64,000 nt of DNA from Bemisia tabaci (GCF_918797505.1 NC_092800.1:45873864-45937863); one strand, 5' to 3'. Counted from the first letter of the stretch, positions 1 to 11,499 are shown. The notes: generated by a model from the letters alone, not told the origin. Numbers and translations: made by a program.

Positions 1-37
1 GTGCAACTAAGACAATTTTAATTTTTTCTGTTCTTAC

Positions 38-213
38 TTTACTTCCATGAAGAAATCAGGGTCTTCATACGATCGCATCGCTATCAAGGAAATCAACCAG
101 CCCATTTGACAGTCACAATTCCAGGGATTGCTTTGCAAATCCAAATTTCTCACGTGATCCCATTGCGTTACATCCTTCAACAGCGTAGATAGAGCATTAT
201 TCCTCATGATTAC
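38..213 (-). CDS. LRR gene exon 4: last LRR and LRR C-terminal cap
   Basis: The acceptor is ttattcaag before GTAATCATGAGG. The exon encodes ALSTLLKDV, then LDLQSNPWNCDCQMGWL, a typical LRRCT start with the C-x-C pair. The frame hits a stop just after FFMEVK unless a donor is used: AAA|GTAAGA (exon end 38) is the better site, GAA|GTAAAG (end 43) the alternative. The gene continues off the left edge. This exon was found by reading the minus strand; it is too short to stand out as a long ORF. Confidence 0.7.
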
Positions 214-3200
214 CTTGAATAAACGAAAAGAAACTGATGATTTGAATTATTCGAGTAATCAATGCTACTGTTAATGATTCATTGGATTGGACGAATTGCA
301 GAATATAATGAATGGAAGGACCAGATTACACCTTTTTTATTTCGGAAAAAGCGTCTAAAATTGAAGAACGGCGCCGTATTTTATGACATAAAATATTGTG
401 TGTAAGTGGAATAAAAACAGACTGCAGCACGAATCCATATTTAGCAAAATTGCGATGGTAGCATTTCGGAATCTTTCTGCTCTAAAACTTAGAGAAAAAT
501 ATGTTACAAAATATGAGACAAAAAAATCAGTTTTAGAGATCTAAGAAGGAAAATGACCCCAACAATTTTTTGAAACAATTCTAGAATTGGACTAAAATCC
601 GTATGCAAACATGAGAAATAACCATACAGCAACATCACTTGCTGACACCCTTAAAACATGTTTCTTTCCACATTAGCTGTATCCACGGCCTACAAATATT
701 AGAAGACACATCTAGAAAAAGATAGAATAAAAACCGCGAATATTTAGTGTGATACAGGTGACAGTGGCAGGTTTTTATGGACAATTCTCCTTACAAACCA
801 ACCGCATAAATTTTGTGATTTTGCTAAGAAATGTTAAAATCATCTCTGGCGCAACAGGACCGTTTCTCGTCGCGAAAATCTGACGTAATACGCTCGCCTT
901 TTTTAGGTATTTTAAAAATCGGAATATAAAGAAGTCCTCATTTAAACTAAATACATTCTAACATTAGGAAATGTAGGTAACATGCGGAAAAATATATGCT
1001 AAAAGGAACTATGTGCATCGGGTTCGCATGTAAGATAGTTCCTTTTAGCATAAATATGTCCACACAATCGATGCCTGAGGGCTATAATGCACCCTCAGAC
1101 GCTGAACATGTCAGGTTGTTGTTCGTGCCCACTCGTTCAAGTCTCTCAATCATTCACTTAATTCTCTGCCTCCCTATCATAAGTTTTCAATTCCTTCCAC
1201 TCCAACGGGGAAGCGCCTCTCAGGGTCTTAAACAGTTAGGTTTTTATATTTTTGAAGCAGCTACGATTACCAACAACTATGCTCGAAATATAGGGTTGTT
1301 GAATTGGAAACATTTTCACGCCAGGTTAAAATCAGTGCAGAAATCAAACAGTCTTTGTATTGAGTCAGGATTCGAAACCGTTCAAATACGAGGAGTCGCG
1401 AGCCGGCGAAACGCGTCCGCAATTTAACTAATTTTTATGTGCAAGTGAGTTGTACAATTTTATTTGAACGTTCAAATACTCAGAGAAAAGCACCCTAGAT
1501 GTTCCTCGCAACTTAATTTCAAAAGGAATTTGAGTATTGCTTCTTGCGAGTCGAATGACAGTCGCGGAATGACCTGAGATAGGGCTATTTTAATTTTTTG
1601 TCAGGCTCTACGATTAAATGGACGTATTTATGCTGAATGGAACTATGTACAAGTAGAAAGATGGGGTGTGCTCGTTAGTGCTCGGGCCATAAGAATGAAT
1701 GGGACTTTAAAAGCGCCAGTGACGTCAGCGGCAACGTACAAGGAGCCACGACGAGGAGATCTTTAACTCATGAGCCCTGTCCACAACGCTCTTGTTACAT
1801 GCCCACGACTCACGAGTTAGCGCTCAGTTCATTTTGATTTAATGGAAAATCCCGCACTTCCATTTTCTCAAAAGGAACTATATCCACTTTTACATTGTTT
1901 CTTATGCAGCTTCCACGAGCCCACCCCATCTTTCCACTTGCACATAGTTCCTTTTAGCATAAATACGTCCAATTGTAGGGGCAGACGCATGTTGTACTGC
2001 TTAGAGAAAAAAAAGGAGGTGTTCGCATTTCGGGCATCTTGGAATTTTTTTGATGACGTAGATCGGTACAGCGACGTTTATCATCGATTTTCTTGGAAAC
2101 GGTGTAATTTATTGAAAAGAGTCATTCTATAAAAAGTGCTTGAAATTATATCATGAGTTGATTTAAGCAAAAAATGGGACACTATGGTCCTTTTTCCTAC
2201 TTCGAATTCCGGATTTCGCTGGTCAGGTTGTACCGACCTACGTCATAGGGTAAACAAACCTCAAGATGCAAACACCTCCTTTTTTTCTCTATGGTTGTAC
2301 TGACCTCCTCCGGTGGATGATGGAAGAGATGCGGGCCGACGTCGGTGAGGACCGGGTTGTAGGAGCAGACGAACCTCCTGAGATTTGTGAGATGGACGAA
2401 GGACCTGGCCTGGATCCGCCTGAGTCGGGACATGCCGCTCATCTCGAGGTCCTCCAGCTTGCCCAGGTCGCTCAGGTCCCCGGCGCTCACCTCCATCATG
2501 AGATTGTCGTTGAGGTTGAGCGAGGTCAGGGTCCGCCGCAGCTCCCCGAGCTCCGAGGGATCGCCTCCAACTTGTTCCCGTTCAGGTACAGCGTCTGGAT
2601 CGGGGTGTGTCGCAGCATCTCCCCCGGGATCTTCTTCAGTTGCGTGTAACCCATGTCCAACCACTATCAAGAGATTTGAATTTGAATTTAATTTATTTTT
2701 GTTTTAGTACAGAAGTATATTCAAAGCTTATAGACAAATAGGTAACAAAAAAAAAAACAACAAGAAACGAAAATACCCAAAAATAAAACACCCACTAATG
2801 ACACATGGACATTGTTTCGCGTGTAGCCTCTTTGTTTGATTTTATTTTATTTTGTTTCATTTTTCCCTTTTTCCCTTCTCTTTATTTTTTTCCCGTTTCC
2901 CCTCGTTTTTCTCATGGAAAAAATGAAATTGCTGCTTTAACAATTCTGTAGTCAAAACAAGTGCCCGACATGTTTCAATGTAGATTTCACAATAAAAAAA
3001 TGTCAATTTAACCACCCTCAAGGTTAAGTAAGCTTTCCACTATTGCAAAATGGACATTTGGAACATGTCGGACATATTCTTTAACAATTTAATTGTTAAA
3101 TCAGCAATCCGTGATTTGCCGCAAGCAATTAGCAATATCCGGCAATTTTCAAAGGGATTGTTCCGATAAATCGCAATAATACGCAAGGACTTGAAGATAA

Positions 3201-6200
3201 TTTCATGGGCCTTTGAAAGTACGATCTCGACTTGGAGCGCCTTCAATTTTTCGTGATGCTCTACGCTTTGTTGCGGAGTTAGTTTAGTTGCCCCTGGGAA
3301 TTCACTACACACTCTCCTGGGTTTGAGTGTGCCTGTTACCATACCACATGTTTATGCAGCACTATTTACTCTACGAGCAAAGTCACTGGTACTGTAGTCT
3401 TGTTCCTTTTATTGCTGAGTTGTCAGTTTTTCTTTGGTGATTTGCATATTGCTGGTGACTGCTGATTACTTGCGATTTACGCAATTTTCACGAGGATGAT
3501 TTTCCTTGAGTTTTAACTTAGGATTATCCCCTAAAATTGTGAAAGTACCTCAATTTTTTGGATGATATGGACATTTCCAATTAATTTCTGTAATACCACA
3601 ACTCAAGTAGGGGTAGTGCGACAAAATTTAGATTAGTAATCTAATTAATTGGGGTATTGCCACGGTTAATTGGAAATATCCAAGCTGGGACTTATACCTC
3701 CTACCTCTTTGTGCTGTGAAAGGTAGCAGCTTAGTTTCAGAATTTTTCTCTTGTCCTTTTCCATCTCACTACAATCCTTTTCTATCGAAACCTCAGCTTT
3801 TTGTGATTTTCTCTTCTCTTTTTCATGTAACGCTTTATCAAGAACTTACTGTCAAGCTATTATTGATCGTTATGATATTCCATTTAACGTCCAACTAGTC
3901 AAACGCTTCTTTGCTCATGAAATTTTCTGTGACGTCCTTATTACTATAAAAGCAACCGTCTCCCACATTTTCGGCCTTCCGCCTGTCAGTCTTTTTGGAG
4001 CTCATAGCTTGTGATTTCATCTTTGTCATTCGTTGTCCGATCGCTTTCACACCCACGGCGCTACCCAAAATTGCGCGTTCCGCGATTCTTCATATTACAG
4101 TTGGTTTCCGGTTTTCTCTTTCTTTTGCGCAACTGTATCTCCGAGAGACGAAATCCCGAATAATTTTGCGATGCGAAATAATAAGGTGAGAAGAGTTTAA
4201 GGGATTTAATTTAATTGTAGCGCTTAAAGTTCGCCTTACTACTAATTTATGTTATTATCTGTTACGAGATCGACTTATCATCATTTTTTAACTCAAAATT
4301 TCATCGGATTTTTGTCACACGTTGCACGTTGAAAGTAAAAAAATATTGAAAAATTCCAACCGCTGAAAGAGTAGATAAAGTATCAAATAGGTATGAAACT
4401 TCGCACCGTTCCAATGAAATTCATTCTCTGCGGCATTGATCCCTCCCCAAAGAATTAGACGGTTTTAACCGAAATCAGCCTACCTGCGTTTCATGCTGTC
4501 TAATTCGTCATCCCTCTACCGTAAGGGCGTATCCGTGTGAGCCCCGTTTTCCACATAATTCAATCCCTCCTGAGGCTCACGCATAGAAGCAAGTACTCCA
4601 ATGTGCTAGAGGGCTGACGAATTTCCTTTCATGTTATAATTTGTTTGATAACTGAACTACTTAACGCCATTCTGCGAGGACATCAAGGTCCAAAAATTAA
4701 AAGAAATAGTATTTCAGTTAAAAACTGAACGGTGCTAGGTCATTTTTCCTAATTTTTTCCCTTGTCACAAGTTTCCCATTACTTTTTTCAACCCCATTTT
4801 TTTATCCCATTACAGTGAGTCCTACGAGTGAGATGTCCTACCAGCTTTCTTCCTCCCCTGAGTTAGGGTACAAGTCCTAATTGTACCTGATACTTTAACA
4901 TGATTAGAAGAAAGGAAAAAGTTCTCAGCCTTATCTTGCAACTTTTATTGGTTTCTAGGAGAAACCCTCACTATTTTAACGTATATTTTTCATATTTACT
5001 GATCGATTAATTGGACGTATTTCTGCTGAACGGACGAGTAGGAAATGTGGAGTTTGCTCTAGAAAGGTGGATAAGAAACAAAGTTAAAGTGGGCGTGATT
5101 CTCCTTGGAATAATGGAACAATCGATAAATGGAAAAGTGGAAAAATGGAAAAAATGGAAAAATGGAAAAGCGGGATCTGACATTCTACCAATGCGGCACT
5201 CATGAGCCGTGGGCATGGGAAAAGAGCGCTGTGGACAGGGCTCATAAGCTCGTGCCGACCAAGAGGGACAACATAGACGACTTCGTTGCCGCTGACGTCA
5301 CTGGCGCTTTATAATTCCCACTCATTCTTACGGCTCTCGATTAACGAGCACACCCCTTCTTTTCCATCTGTCTCTAGTTCCGTTTAGCAGACATCCAATT
5401 GAAATTAAGATGAATCGGAGAAAAATTCAGTGACATTTTCAGTTGTAGATGAATGTCTTGAATTTTCCTAGTGAAAATATAATTTGCGAGGAAGAATTTT
5501 TCAATGCTGAATTGTAGTTATGTTCTTTTGTGAGAGAATCGACGAATTATGTCCAACTATATGACCAAGAATTTTAATTGTATTAAAAATACATTTATCT
5601 ATTTCCGCCCAATCAAGGTGTAGCTGGTATTATGCAACTCAAACCCACAAAAAATGACTTCCATTTGGAGGACTGTACCTTAAGTCTGGACAAAGTGGAA
5701 AAAGCTAGTGTCGTGGTGTGGTCGACGATTTTGATGGGGTTGTTGTCCAAGTCGAGTTGCTCCAAGAACTGAAGATGCTCGAAAACGCTTCGGCTCAACG
5801 AGTGAATTTGGTTCCCGCTCAGATTCAGGATTTTCACCGAGAGCGGCTCGTACAGTTCCCGACTGAAAGCTCCGCGAAACACATCAGGATTCAGCGCCTT
5901 CCCTACGAAAAAAACATTGATTTAAAGAGGCCTCAACCAGGCATACGGGTATTGATATACCATCAGCAAGGGATATACTATCAGCAAGGGATATACCATC
6001 AGCAAAGGATATACCATCAGCAAGGGATATACCATCAGCAGGGGATATACCATCAGCAAGGGATATACCATCAGCAAGGGATATACCATCAGCAAGGGAT
6101 ATACCATCAGCAGAGGGGGGAAGGGGGAGGGCAGGTATGTTGGAAATGAGAGAGAGGTCCGAGGAGGAGGACAACTTGACCTTAGTACCAAACAAACAGA

Positions 6201-9200
6201 GAAACTATTCATCCCAATTTCTCTGTATGCATGTACGTACTTAGTAATCTTCCGGAGTGAATGATCCGTTGCGAAGGATATGGTTTTGATTCTCTCAAGT
6301 AGTTATAGGTTCTCTCGTTACGTATGTAGCTCGGTGATTTTGTTTGTAGTAGTTCAGTTAAATTTTTCAAAATGTTGTCTATCCTTGTAGAATCTAGATT
6401 CTTGCCATTTGCAGCGAGTCTCTCTCACAAAATTTAGGGGGAAGGTGGAGGCCGTTGTTCGCGTATTTAATGACCGGCGGCAGTCAACACGATCAGTTCT
6501 TTGGTTTCTCTCAACTTCTCTGCTCTTCTAGTTTTGGAAGTCAATTTCGCAAATTTGATTGACTCATTCAGGATTTTGCGAAAGAAATCCCAATTCGCCG
6601 GCCAGGTTGGCCTGGTGGTCAGCGCGTCTGACTCTAGGTCAATAGGTCCCTCAGTGGTGGCGACAAATTTTCATGAAACTGACGAGTGGATCTGCAGAAA
6701 CAGATTCCACTCGGCCTCAATCCCTGAAAAATTGAACGCTTGGAGCATGGATGTGCACTAACCCTAACCCGATGCTCATTTAAGGTTGCAGAATCCTCAA
6801 ATGGATTAAACACCTCAAATAACTTTAAAAAGAAAAGAAAAAGAAAAAAAGATAGCCTAATCCGTTGTGGAATCGGTGGCTTGACTCTTGCGCTTCAGGA
6901 TGATTTGTCAGTTTGCCAGTTGATTTGAGTATAGTAGTTGAATTACAAGTTGCATTAATTTTATTTGAGTATAGTAGTTGAATTACAAGTTGCATTAATT
7001 TTATTTGAGTTGTATTTTGCGTGGAATAAAAGGTTGAGGTTTATTTGTCTGCTTAGGTAATAGTTCTAATTCTAACAATGAATTTTGGTATTCTTTCTTG
7101 TCCTCACTAGGTGAGAAATAACATGTATAAATTACAATATTTTTCCATTTAATAGATACGATATTGTTGCCATGTCTTTTTCTGTGATTCTTCCTATCAT
7201 ACTACAATTTGACTACACTGCTACATTTTAAGCGTGCCAGTAGGGCTCGCTTTTTGAAATCACTCGGATGTACCATAGTACAGCACACAGATCAACCAAT
7301 GCTATTCAACGGGTCGTCCAAATACTTTTTTCCTCGAACCCCTTCTTTGTCTTTGAACCATTACACTGTCAAGCCCTGGTGGTCTTTTACCAAAAAATCT
7401 AATGAACTGCTAATTGGAAACCATTGAGAACATTTTTCTGTCAAAACCGTATTATTCAATTTGACAGGAACCTCATAGGAGCTTTCTTACGCTCGGAGGA
7501 CTCAACTCTAGAACCTTTTTTCCCGCCAAAACTCTATAGCCAATGAGCGTCTTGCACTGTAAGTGCAATCTGTGATGAGCCTCGTGACTCATTATACTAT
7601 GTACTAACCATGGCCCCTGCCGAAATCCACTTAAACCACTACAGTTATCTCGCGATATAGCTTTGGGTGTCCGGTTTCGAGCAAGGCAATAAAAGACGGC
7701 GAGGCGATTAACCGATTAACCATTCACCGTGATGCCAGGATCCACCAAATTTTCTCAAAAATTGTTTTCCGTCTATTTAGCGAGTTTTTCTTTACTTTCC
7801 GTTGAAGTACAAATAAAAAGAGACCTCATTTGTATACAAATCGGCCGAATAGGAGAGAAGTTACAGTTCGAAATCCAAAGAGATTAACTGAACGCGATTT
7901 CGATGCACGGCAGTTCGCCCAAATCACGGTCGTGCGCAAATGCCGCATATCAGCTTAAAATCAAGATAATTGGACGGAATCTTTAAAATTAATTTACATT
8001 CAACGTTCATGAATCAATATTTTCTCCCAAATTTAGCAAAAAGTACCAATTGATGCAAAAAGCAAAGACGTGAAAATAAGAGGTATTTGTCCAACATTTC
8101 AGTTATTCGGCACGCTTTTCCAACATACTCATGTTGGATTTTTTCTTCTTGTTTTTTTTGGTTCCATAACTAGTATGAGACCAGCGTTTTCTTCTATCGA
8201 AAGTTGTTTAAACATATTGTGTGCTGAGGGTCTACCATCTAAATTACAAACTAAGGCAGTGAATTCATTACATGTATTTGAAAAAGAGGTATGATCGGAT
8301 TCATCAGTTACTTGATCTCTTGCCGTTTGAATATTATTTCTAGTTGTGTCATTTGTGTTGATAAAAGTGTGAAATCTGTCATCTCAATATTCTGTTCTTC
8401 TAATTGTAGGTGCTTATTTACGTATTTAAGGTATACCTCCACATGTCAGTCATTTCATCCACATGTTCTGGAACTTTTGTTCTATGCATTACAGTATACC
8501 GGGTAGAATATACTGGTTGGTAGATGTTCTAGATTGTCTGGGATCTTCTTCCTTATACAATTTGTACATTTTTTAACATTTTTACATTCATTAATTTTAC
8601 GTCTGGTTTGCCCGCATTTTAGGCAGAGAGGTTCTTGTTTAGAGTTTGGATAGTTTTTGATTTAGTAGAATGGATCTAAACAAATTAGACAAGGTGTGAT
8701 CAGTATGATCGGTTCGGCCTGTGCCATTCCAGAATAACTTCTCAGGAAAAATTCCTTCTGTTCTACAATTGTTTTAAGTGCAAGTAATTGCACTCTCGTG
8801 TACAGCGCCACTTTTCCGGGGAAGTTATTAAGTTCTTTTTCCTAAAAATATTTATTTTTTCGTCTAATCCCTCTCCGATTGTCTCATTTATTCTATTCAA
8901 AATCTGTGTCCCGCTCATGTTTTCTGGAATCGGACTTAGTTTGATTACTTCGGCTCTAATTACTTCTTCGACTTAAACGCCCTCGTCTGAAATTTTCCCT
9001 CTATTACTTTTGACAGTTTTTTTATCATTAGTCAGAATTTTTACATATGTTTTCTACCCGTCCTTTGTTGAGTTATTAGCAATTATTTTCGTATTCTCAG
9101 TAAGAAGTGCTATTTTTTCTAGTCGAGTTCTTAAAAGTTCTGGTTCAATTTTTTTCCTGCTATTTTCAAGGTGAAAGTGATGGTCATTTCATTTTCTTTA

Positions 9201-11499
9201 GTCATATCATTTTTAAGCATTCCATCATACAATTTTCTGGGTTGAATCAGCGGAGAGAATGGAGATTTTGCACGTGTGAGGAATTTGCGATTTGACTGTT
9301 GATTCTTAAGTGAAAGTTAGCGAGGAACACGATGGTGCCACTGGTTTTCTCTGAAATCAACTCCCAAGCTCAAAAAAAGCTCTCAAGTTGAGGTCAAAAT
9401 GGAGGGGATATCCTGCGCTATCCTGAGAATCCGCTTCTGCATCAAGACAAACTCTCCATGCAAAGATAGAGAGCAAATAAATTGACAGGGCTGCCACTTT
9501 ACTTGGGCAGGGCCGGATTTACTTACTTGCCGCCCATGGGCCGCCTGTATTTTGCCGCCCTCTTCTCATTCGTTTTGAAGCATCAATAAAAACCATCAAG
9601 AGAACGTGCCGGAGGGGGAGAGGCGTATAAGACGCATTTACTCGTGTTGGTCACATTTTTTGCGAAAGACCTCTCAACACTACTGGCAAAAGTTCACGGA
9701 ACTTGGCGCGAAAGTTAAGTTCCGCAAACCTATCTCTGTATGGACAAGGTCCTCCATTTATAAGAAATGAACCAAAAAATTATGAAAGAACAAACATAAA
9801 TGTGGTTTAATAATTTTAACTTCCGCCGCCGCGCCGCGCTGACCGCACTGTGTTTGGCGCAATGCATGAATTATTCCTACAGTCTTACATGCGCTGATAT
9901 GTGTTACATGCCGACCGCCGCGCCGAGAGTTTCTCCTTTTCATCTCACGTTCTCGTCATCATTGCTCTCTGCACCGCGCCGTTCCAGGCCAAATGCCTTG
10001 TTCGGTTTCTCTCTTAGTCTTAACTCGACTAATTAAAGGTGCTGTCTATTGTATCACAGAAGGATGACAAAATTAGAGATATACTCTCAGGAAATGAGAG
10101 ATTTTGTCACCTTTTCTCGTTCGTAATTTTTTTTCTAAATCCGATTTTTCTTAATAGCTACATTTAAAAATATTGCAAAATTTGCCGCCCCCTAAATTTG
10201 CCGCTATGGGCCGCGGCCCATGTGGCCACCCCCTTAATCCGGCCCTGTACTTGGGGACTCTAAAATTGAAAACACGGCATCACTGCTAATGTACGTATTT
10301 GCTCCCTATGTTTGCATGGAGAGTTTGTCTTGATGTAGAGGTGGACTCTCAGGATGGCGTGGGATATCACCTCCATTACAGCCTCAACTTTGAGAGCTTT
10401 TTTGAGCTTGGGGGTTGATTTCAGTGAAAACCAGTGGGACCATCGTGTTTCTCGCGAACTTTTACAGAAGAATCATAGTCAAACTGCAAATCCCTTACAC
10501 ATATGCAACATCTCCATTCTCTGTTCAACGCTCTGCCGCCATCTCTTTACGGGACGCCCCTGTCGCTTCATCCTAGGCGGTACCCTCTCCTCTCACATGC
10601 TTTGCAGAAGTCCATGCTAGCATAACTGCCTGGACATGACAGAAGTATCATATTCTATCGGAGAAATTAGCTTGTTGTCTCTAGAGTACCTGTATAGGGA
10701 GAGTACCGACAGATCGGTTCATGGAGGGCTTAGGGCCGAAAAGTGCAGCCACCCTTCTAACCAACTTCTAACGCACAAAATTTCACTGCCAGTCTGCAGA
10801 TTCCAATTCTAACCAAGATGGCCAAGAATGTACAGAAATGAGCGTTCTTCCGCGAAATTGAGTAAATTTATGCAAAAACTGAGTCAAACACGTGCTTAAT
10901 AAAGGACGGTTCGTAACAATAGTATCAGTAAATCGCTCTGGATAATTGAAATTCATAGGTTGGCTGCCCTTTTGGGCCCTAACTTTATTCGCGGAGGCAT
11001 CGGTGAAGGCCTGATGGACTTTCGGAGTTTCAGATCCGTCGGTACTTTCCCTATACAGGTACTCTAGGAGAAATGAGCTTGCTGTCTCACCTGTGATGAG
11101 GTTATGGCTGAGGTCGAGCTCGTGGAGGTTGGTGAGGTTGGTGAATGCCCCTGGGAGGATCTCCTGGATGAGGTTGCGGCTGAGGGAGAGACGGCGGGCG
11201 CGTGGGAGGTGCGGGAAGACGCCGACGGTCCTGATGGCGTTCGAGTCGAAGCTGAGGGTGAGCTCGATCTTGGGCTTGGCCAGGAGCTCGGCGAAGGTGG
11301 CGTGCTGGAGGAGCCAGGTCCCGAGCCCGGCCGTCGAAGCCAGCGCCTTGCCCGAGCAGTTGAGCACGACCGCCCGCTCCAGGTGCCCGAACCCCGTGTC
11401 GCTGTAGCAGTCGAACGCGAACGTGTCTTCGCTCGCCACCCACCCGCACAGCAGCACCGGGATCGCGACGCAAGTCGTCAGTAGCCCCGTCAACTCCAT
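38..11499 (-). CDS. Leucine-rich-repeat secreted/membrane protein gene (four coding exons, C-terminus outside window)
   Basis: Four minus-strand exons join in phase: 11499-11091 (ends phase 1), 5902-5679 (phase 1 in, 0 out), 2663-2305 (phase 0 in), 213-38 (phase 0 in). The product starts with a hydrophobic signal peptide (residues 1-23, ending VAS), then a Cys-containing N-terminal cap, about nine LRRs (for example LSLSRNLIQEI, LHELDLSHNLI, ILNLSGNQIHSL, LEQLDLDNNPI, LYLNGNKLEAIP) and the start of an LRR C-terminal cap (NPWNCDC). About 390 residues are visible. Known for the family: extracellular ligand-binding or adhesion receptors, often with a membrane anchor after the cap; here that part lies beyond the left edge. 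The exon at 2663-2305 needs one extra base to stay open, so either the gene is broken or the assembly has an indel. The introns are large and full of mobile elements. The exon chain is strong; the specific orthologue is unknown. Confidence 0.8.
988..1061. repeat. Solo hairpin of the TTGGACGTA MITE family
   Basis: Arms ATGCTAAAAGGAACTAT and its reverse complement ATAGTTCCTTTTAGCAT are separated by about 20 bases, so the element is little more than two fused terminal inverted repeats. The same arm pair occurs at 18566-18644, and the longer family members at 1619-1971, 5010-5399, 18983-20297 and 22422-22547 share the ends. Confidence 0.75.
1619..1971. mobile_element. TTGGACGTA-family foldback MITE (353 bp)
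   Basis: It begins TGGACGTATTTATGCTGAAT and ends with the inverse, GCATAAATACGTCCA. The inside holds a further internal inverted repeat (gtggaac/gatggggtgtgctcg versus cgagcccaccccatc) and the phrase gagccctgtccacaacgctc, also found in inverse at 5222-5250. It is non-coding and non-autonomous. Confidence 0.7.
2305..2663 (-). CDS. LRR gene exon 3, with an apparent 1-nt frameshift
   Basis: The acceptor is tcttgatag before TGGTTGGACATGGG and the donor is GGAG|GTCAGT. The first 35 codons read LDMGYTQLKKIPGEMLRHTP and LYLNGNKLEAIP. Near 2553-2560 the LRR reading passes to the next frame and continues ELGELRRTLTSLNLNDNLM through LTDVGPHLFHHPPEE. Both halves are clear LRR sequence, so one base is missing (359 nt instead of 360). 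GC-rich compared with the flanking introns, as expected for an old coding exon. The cause may be a pseudogenising deletion or a sequencing indel. Confidence 0.75.
2664..5009 (-). other. LRR gene intron 2, left part, no recognisable gene
   Basis: AT-rich sequence with polypyrimidine tracts (2830-2920). A 100-codon minus-strand frame at 3342-3040 is on the same strand as the LRR gene but has no recognisable domain and no partner exon. A weak inverted pair (aattggggtattgccacggttaattgg near 3650 versus the 3570-3600 segment) is visible. Nothing else is supported. Confidence 0.4.
5010..5399. mobile_element. TTGGACGTA-family foldback MITE (390 bp)
   Basis: Ends ATTGGACGTATTTCTGCTGA and TTTAGCAGACATCCAAT are inverse. 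The middle contains a short gaaaaatg tandem (5128-5170) and the family phrase gtggacagggctcat in the orientation opposite to the copy at 1619-1971. Confidence 0.7.
5679..5902 (-). CDS. LRR gene exon 2
   Basis: The acceptor is tttttttcgtag and the donor is CTTAAG|GTACAG. It enters in phase 1 (G from the previous exon plus GG) and leaves in phase 0. It encodes KALNPDVFRGAF, then VKILNLSGNQIHSLSRSVF and LEQLDLDNNPIKIVDH, two to three complete LRRs. It follows directly from NLITG at the end of exon 1, which supports the join. Confidence 0.8.
5946..6113. repeat. 18-bp tandem minisatellite, about 9 copies
   Basis: Unit GGATATACCATCAGCAAG, repeated without spacers with a few variants (tactatcagcaag, catcagcaaag, catcagcagg). 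Unit length 18 keeps all frames open, which produces artificial repetitive peptides on both strands. It lies 40 bp outside the LRR exon, in intron 1 of that gene. Not a CRISPR array, because no spacers separate the units. Confidence 0.95.
6598..6860 (+). repeat. tRNA-derived SINE-like element
   Basis: The block opens with GGCCAGGTTGGCCTGGTGGT, which contains a pol III A-box-like TGGCCTGGTGG (6608-6618), followed by CAGCGCGTCTGACTCTAGGT, which resembles the D-arm to anticodon-arm stretch of a tRNA. A good B box is not visible downstream. The block ends in an A-rich tail (about 6828-6855). Inference from structure only; I did not see a second copy in the window. Confidence 0.4.
6923..7010. repeat. 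40-bp direct repeat, 2.2 copies
   Basis: The unit starting ATTTGAGTATAGTAGTTGAA recurs exactly with a 40-bp period and a third partial copy (atttgagt) follows. Local slippage or unequal exchange product inside the LRR gene intron 1. Confidence 0.9.
7011..8159. other. Intronic stretch without recognised features
   Basis: Part of LRR gene intron 1. AT-rich, no exon pair, repeat or conserved frame seen. Confidence 0.4.
8160..9060 (-). pseudogene. Degenerate LINE ORF1 (gag-like) remnant
   Basis: Reading the minus strand with frame changes gives a zinc-knuckle-like segment (CLKCGQTRRKINECK then KKCTNC, near 8565-8630) and, further upstream, a stretch VIKLSPIPENMSGTQILN plus ITSPEKW (about 8815-8945). 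The order and composition fit the gag-like first ORF of jockey/R1-type non-LTR retrotransposons, but several stops and shifts interrupt it. No intact ORF, no RT attached. Confidence 0.35.
9240..10530. mobile_element. Large foldback element interrupted by a hAT insertion
   Basis: The left arm (about 9258-9499) includes gtgtgaggaatttgcgattt, actgttgattctta and tctgaaatcaactcccaag. The right arm (about 10256-10522) is its reverse complement. An uninterrupted relative lies at 28526-29007. The loop region is split by the hAT element at 9508-10247. Arms are about 240 bp and non-coding. Confidence 0.85.
9508..10247. mobile_element. Non-autonomous hAT-type element with 8-bp target duplication (740 bp)
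   Basis: Ends CAGGGCCGGATTTA and TTAATCCGGCCCTG are inverse. The flanks are an exact 8-bp duplication, tacttggg (9500-9507 and 10248-10255), which is the hAT signature. No transposase is visible. Related truncated copies lie at 21407-22135 and 60925-61530. It sits in the middle of an older foldback element, so it is the younger insertion. Confidence 0.92.
10531..11090. other. Intronic stretch next to LRR exon 1
   Basis: Part of LRR intron 1. The exon-1 reading frame stays open from the donor at 11090 leftwards to 10783, but that part lacks LRR pattern and the donor ACAG|GTGAGA marks the true exon end. A short inverse match (ctctagagtacctgtataggga, about 10680, versus tccctatacaggtactctagga, about 11050) brackets the segment. 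Confidence 0.4.
11091..11499 (-). CDS. LRR gene exon 1 (coding): signal peptide, N-terminal cap and first LRRs
   Basis: The ATG at 11499 opens a signal peptide (MELTGLLTTC, VLLCGWVAS) followed by FDCYSDTG, NCSGKAL and then LTLSFDSNAIRTV, LSLSRNLIQEILPGAF, LHELDLSHNLITG. The donor is ATCACAG|GTGAGA. The ATG is preceded directly by ctctttctcgttgtag, a good acceptor, so an upstream non-coding exon is expected; a candidate is at 17764-~18200. The exon is GC-rich relative to the introns, and the opposite strand carries long shadow frames. Confidence 0.85.

Larger units (their letters stand above)
214..2304 (-). other. LRR gene intron 3
   Basis: AT-rich intron between two phase-0 boundaries. It holds two members of the TTGGACGTA foldback family (988-1061 and 1619-1971). 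The open frames at 996-1427 and 1842-2132 run through these MITEs and show no protein similarity I recognise. Nothing else is seen. Confidence 0.55.

Noticed and set aside
2266..2707. Plus-strand ORFs opposite LRR exon 3
   Set aside because: Antisense shadows of the LRR exon with no domain pattern.
3040..3342. 100-aa minus-strand ORF as a gene or extra LRR-gene exon
   Set aside because: No domain pattern, no LRR periodicity, and exons 2 and 3 already join in phase without it.
5946..6113. Possible CRISPR array
   Set aside because: The 18-bp units are contiguous with no spacers, and the context is a eukaryotic intron.
6757..6772. Telomere-like ctaaccctaaccc
   Set aside because: Only about two units; insect telomeres are usually TTAGG and an array would be needed.
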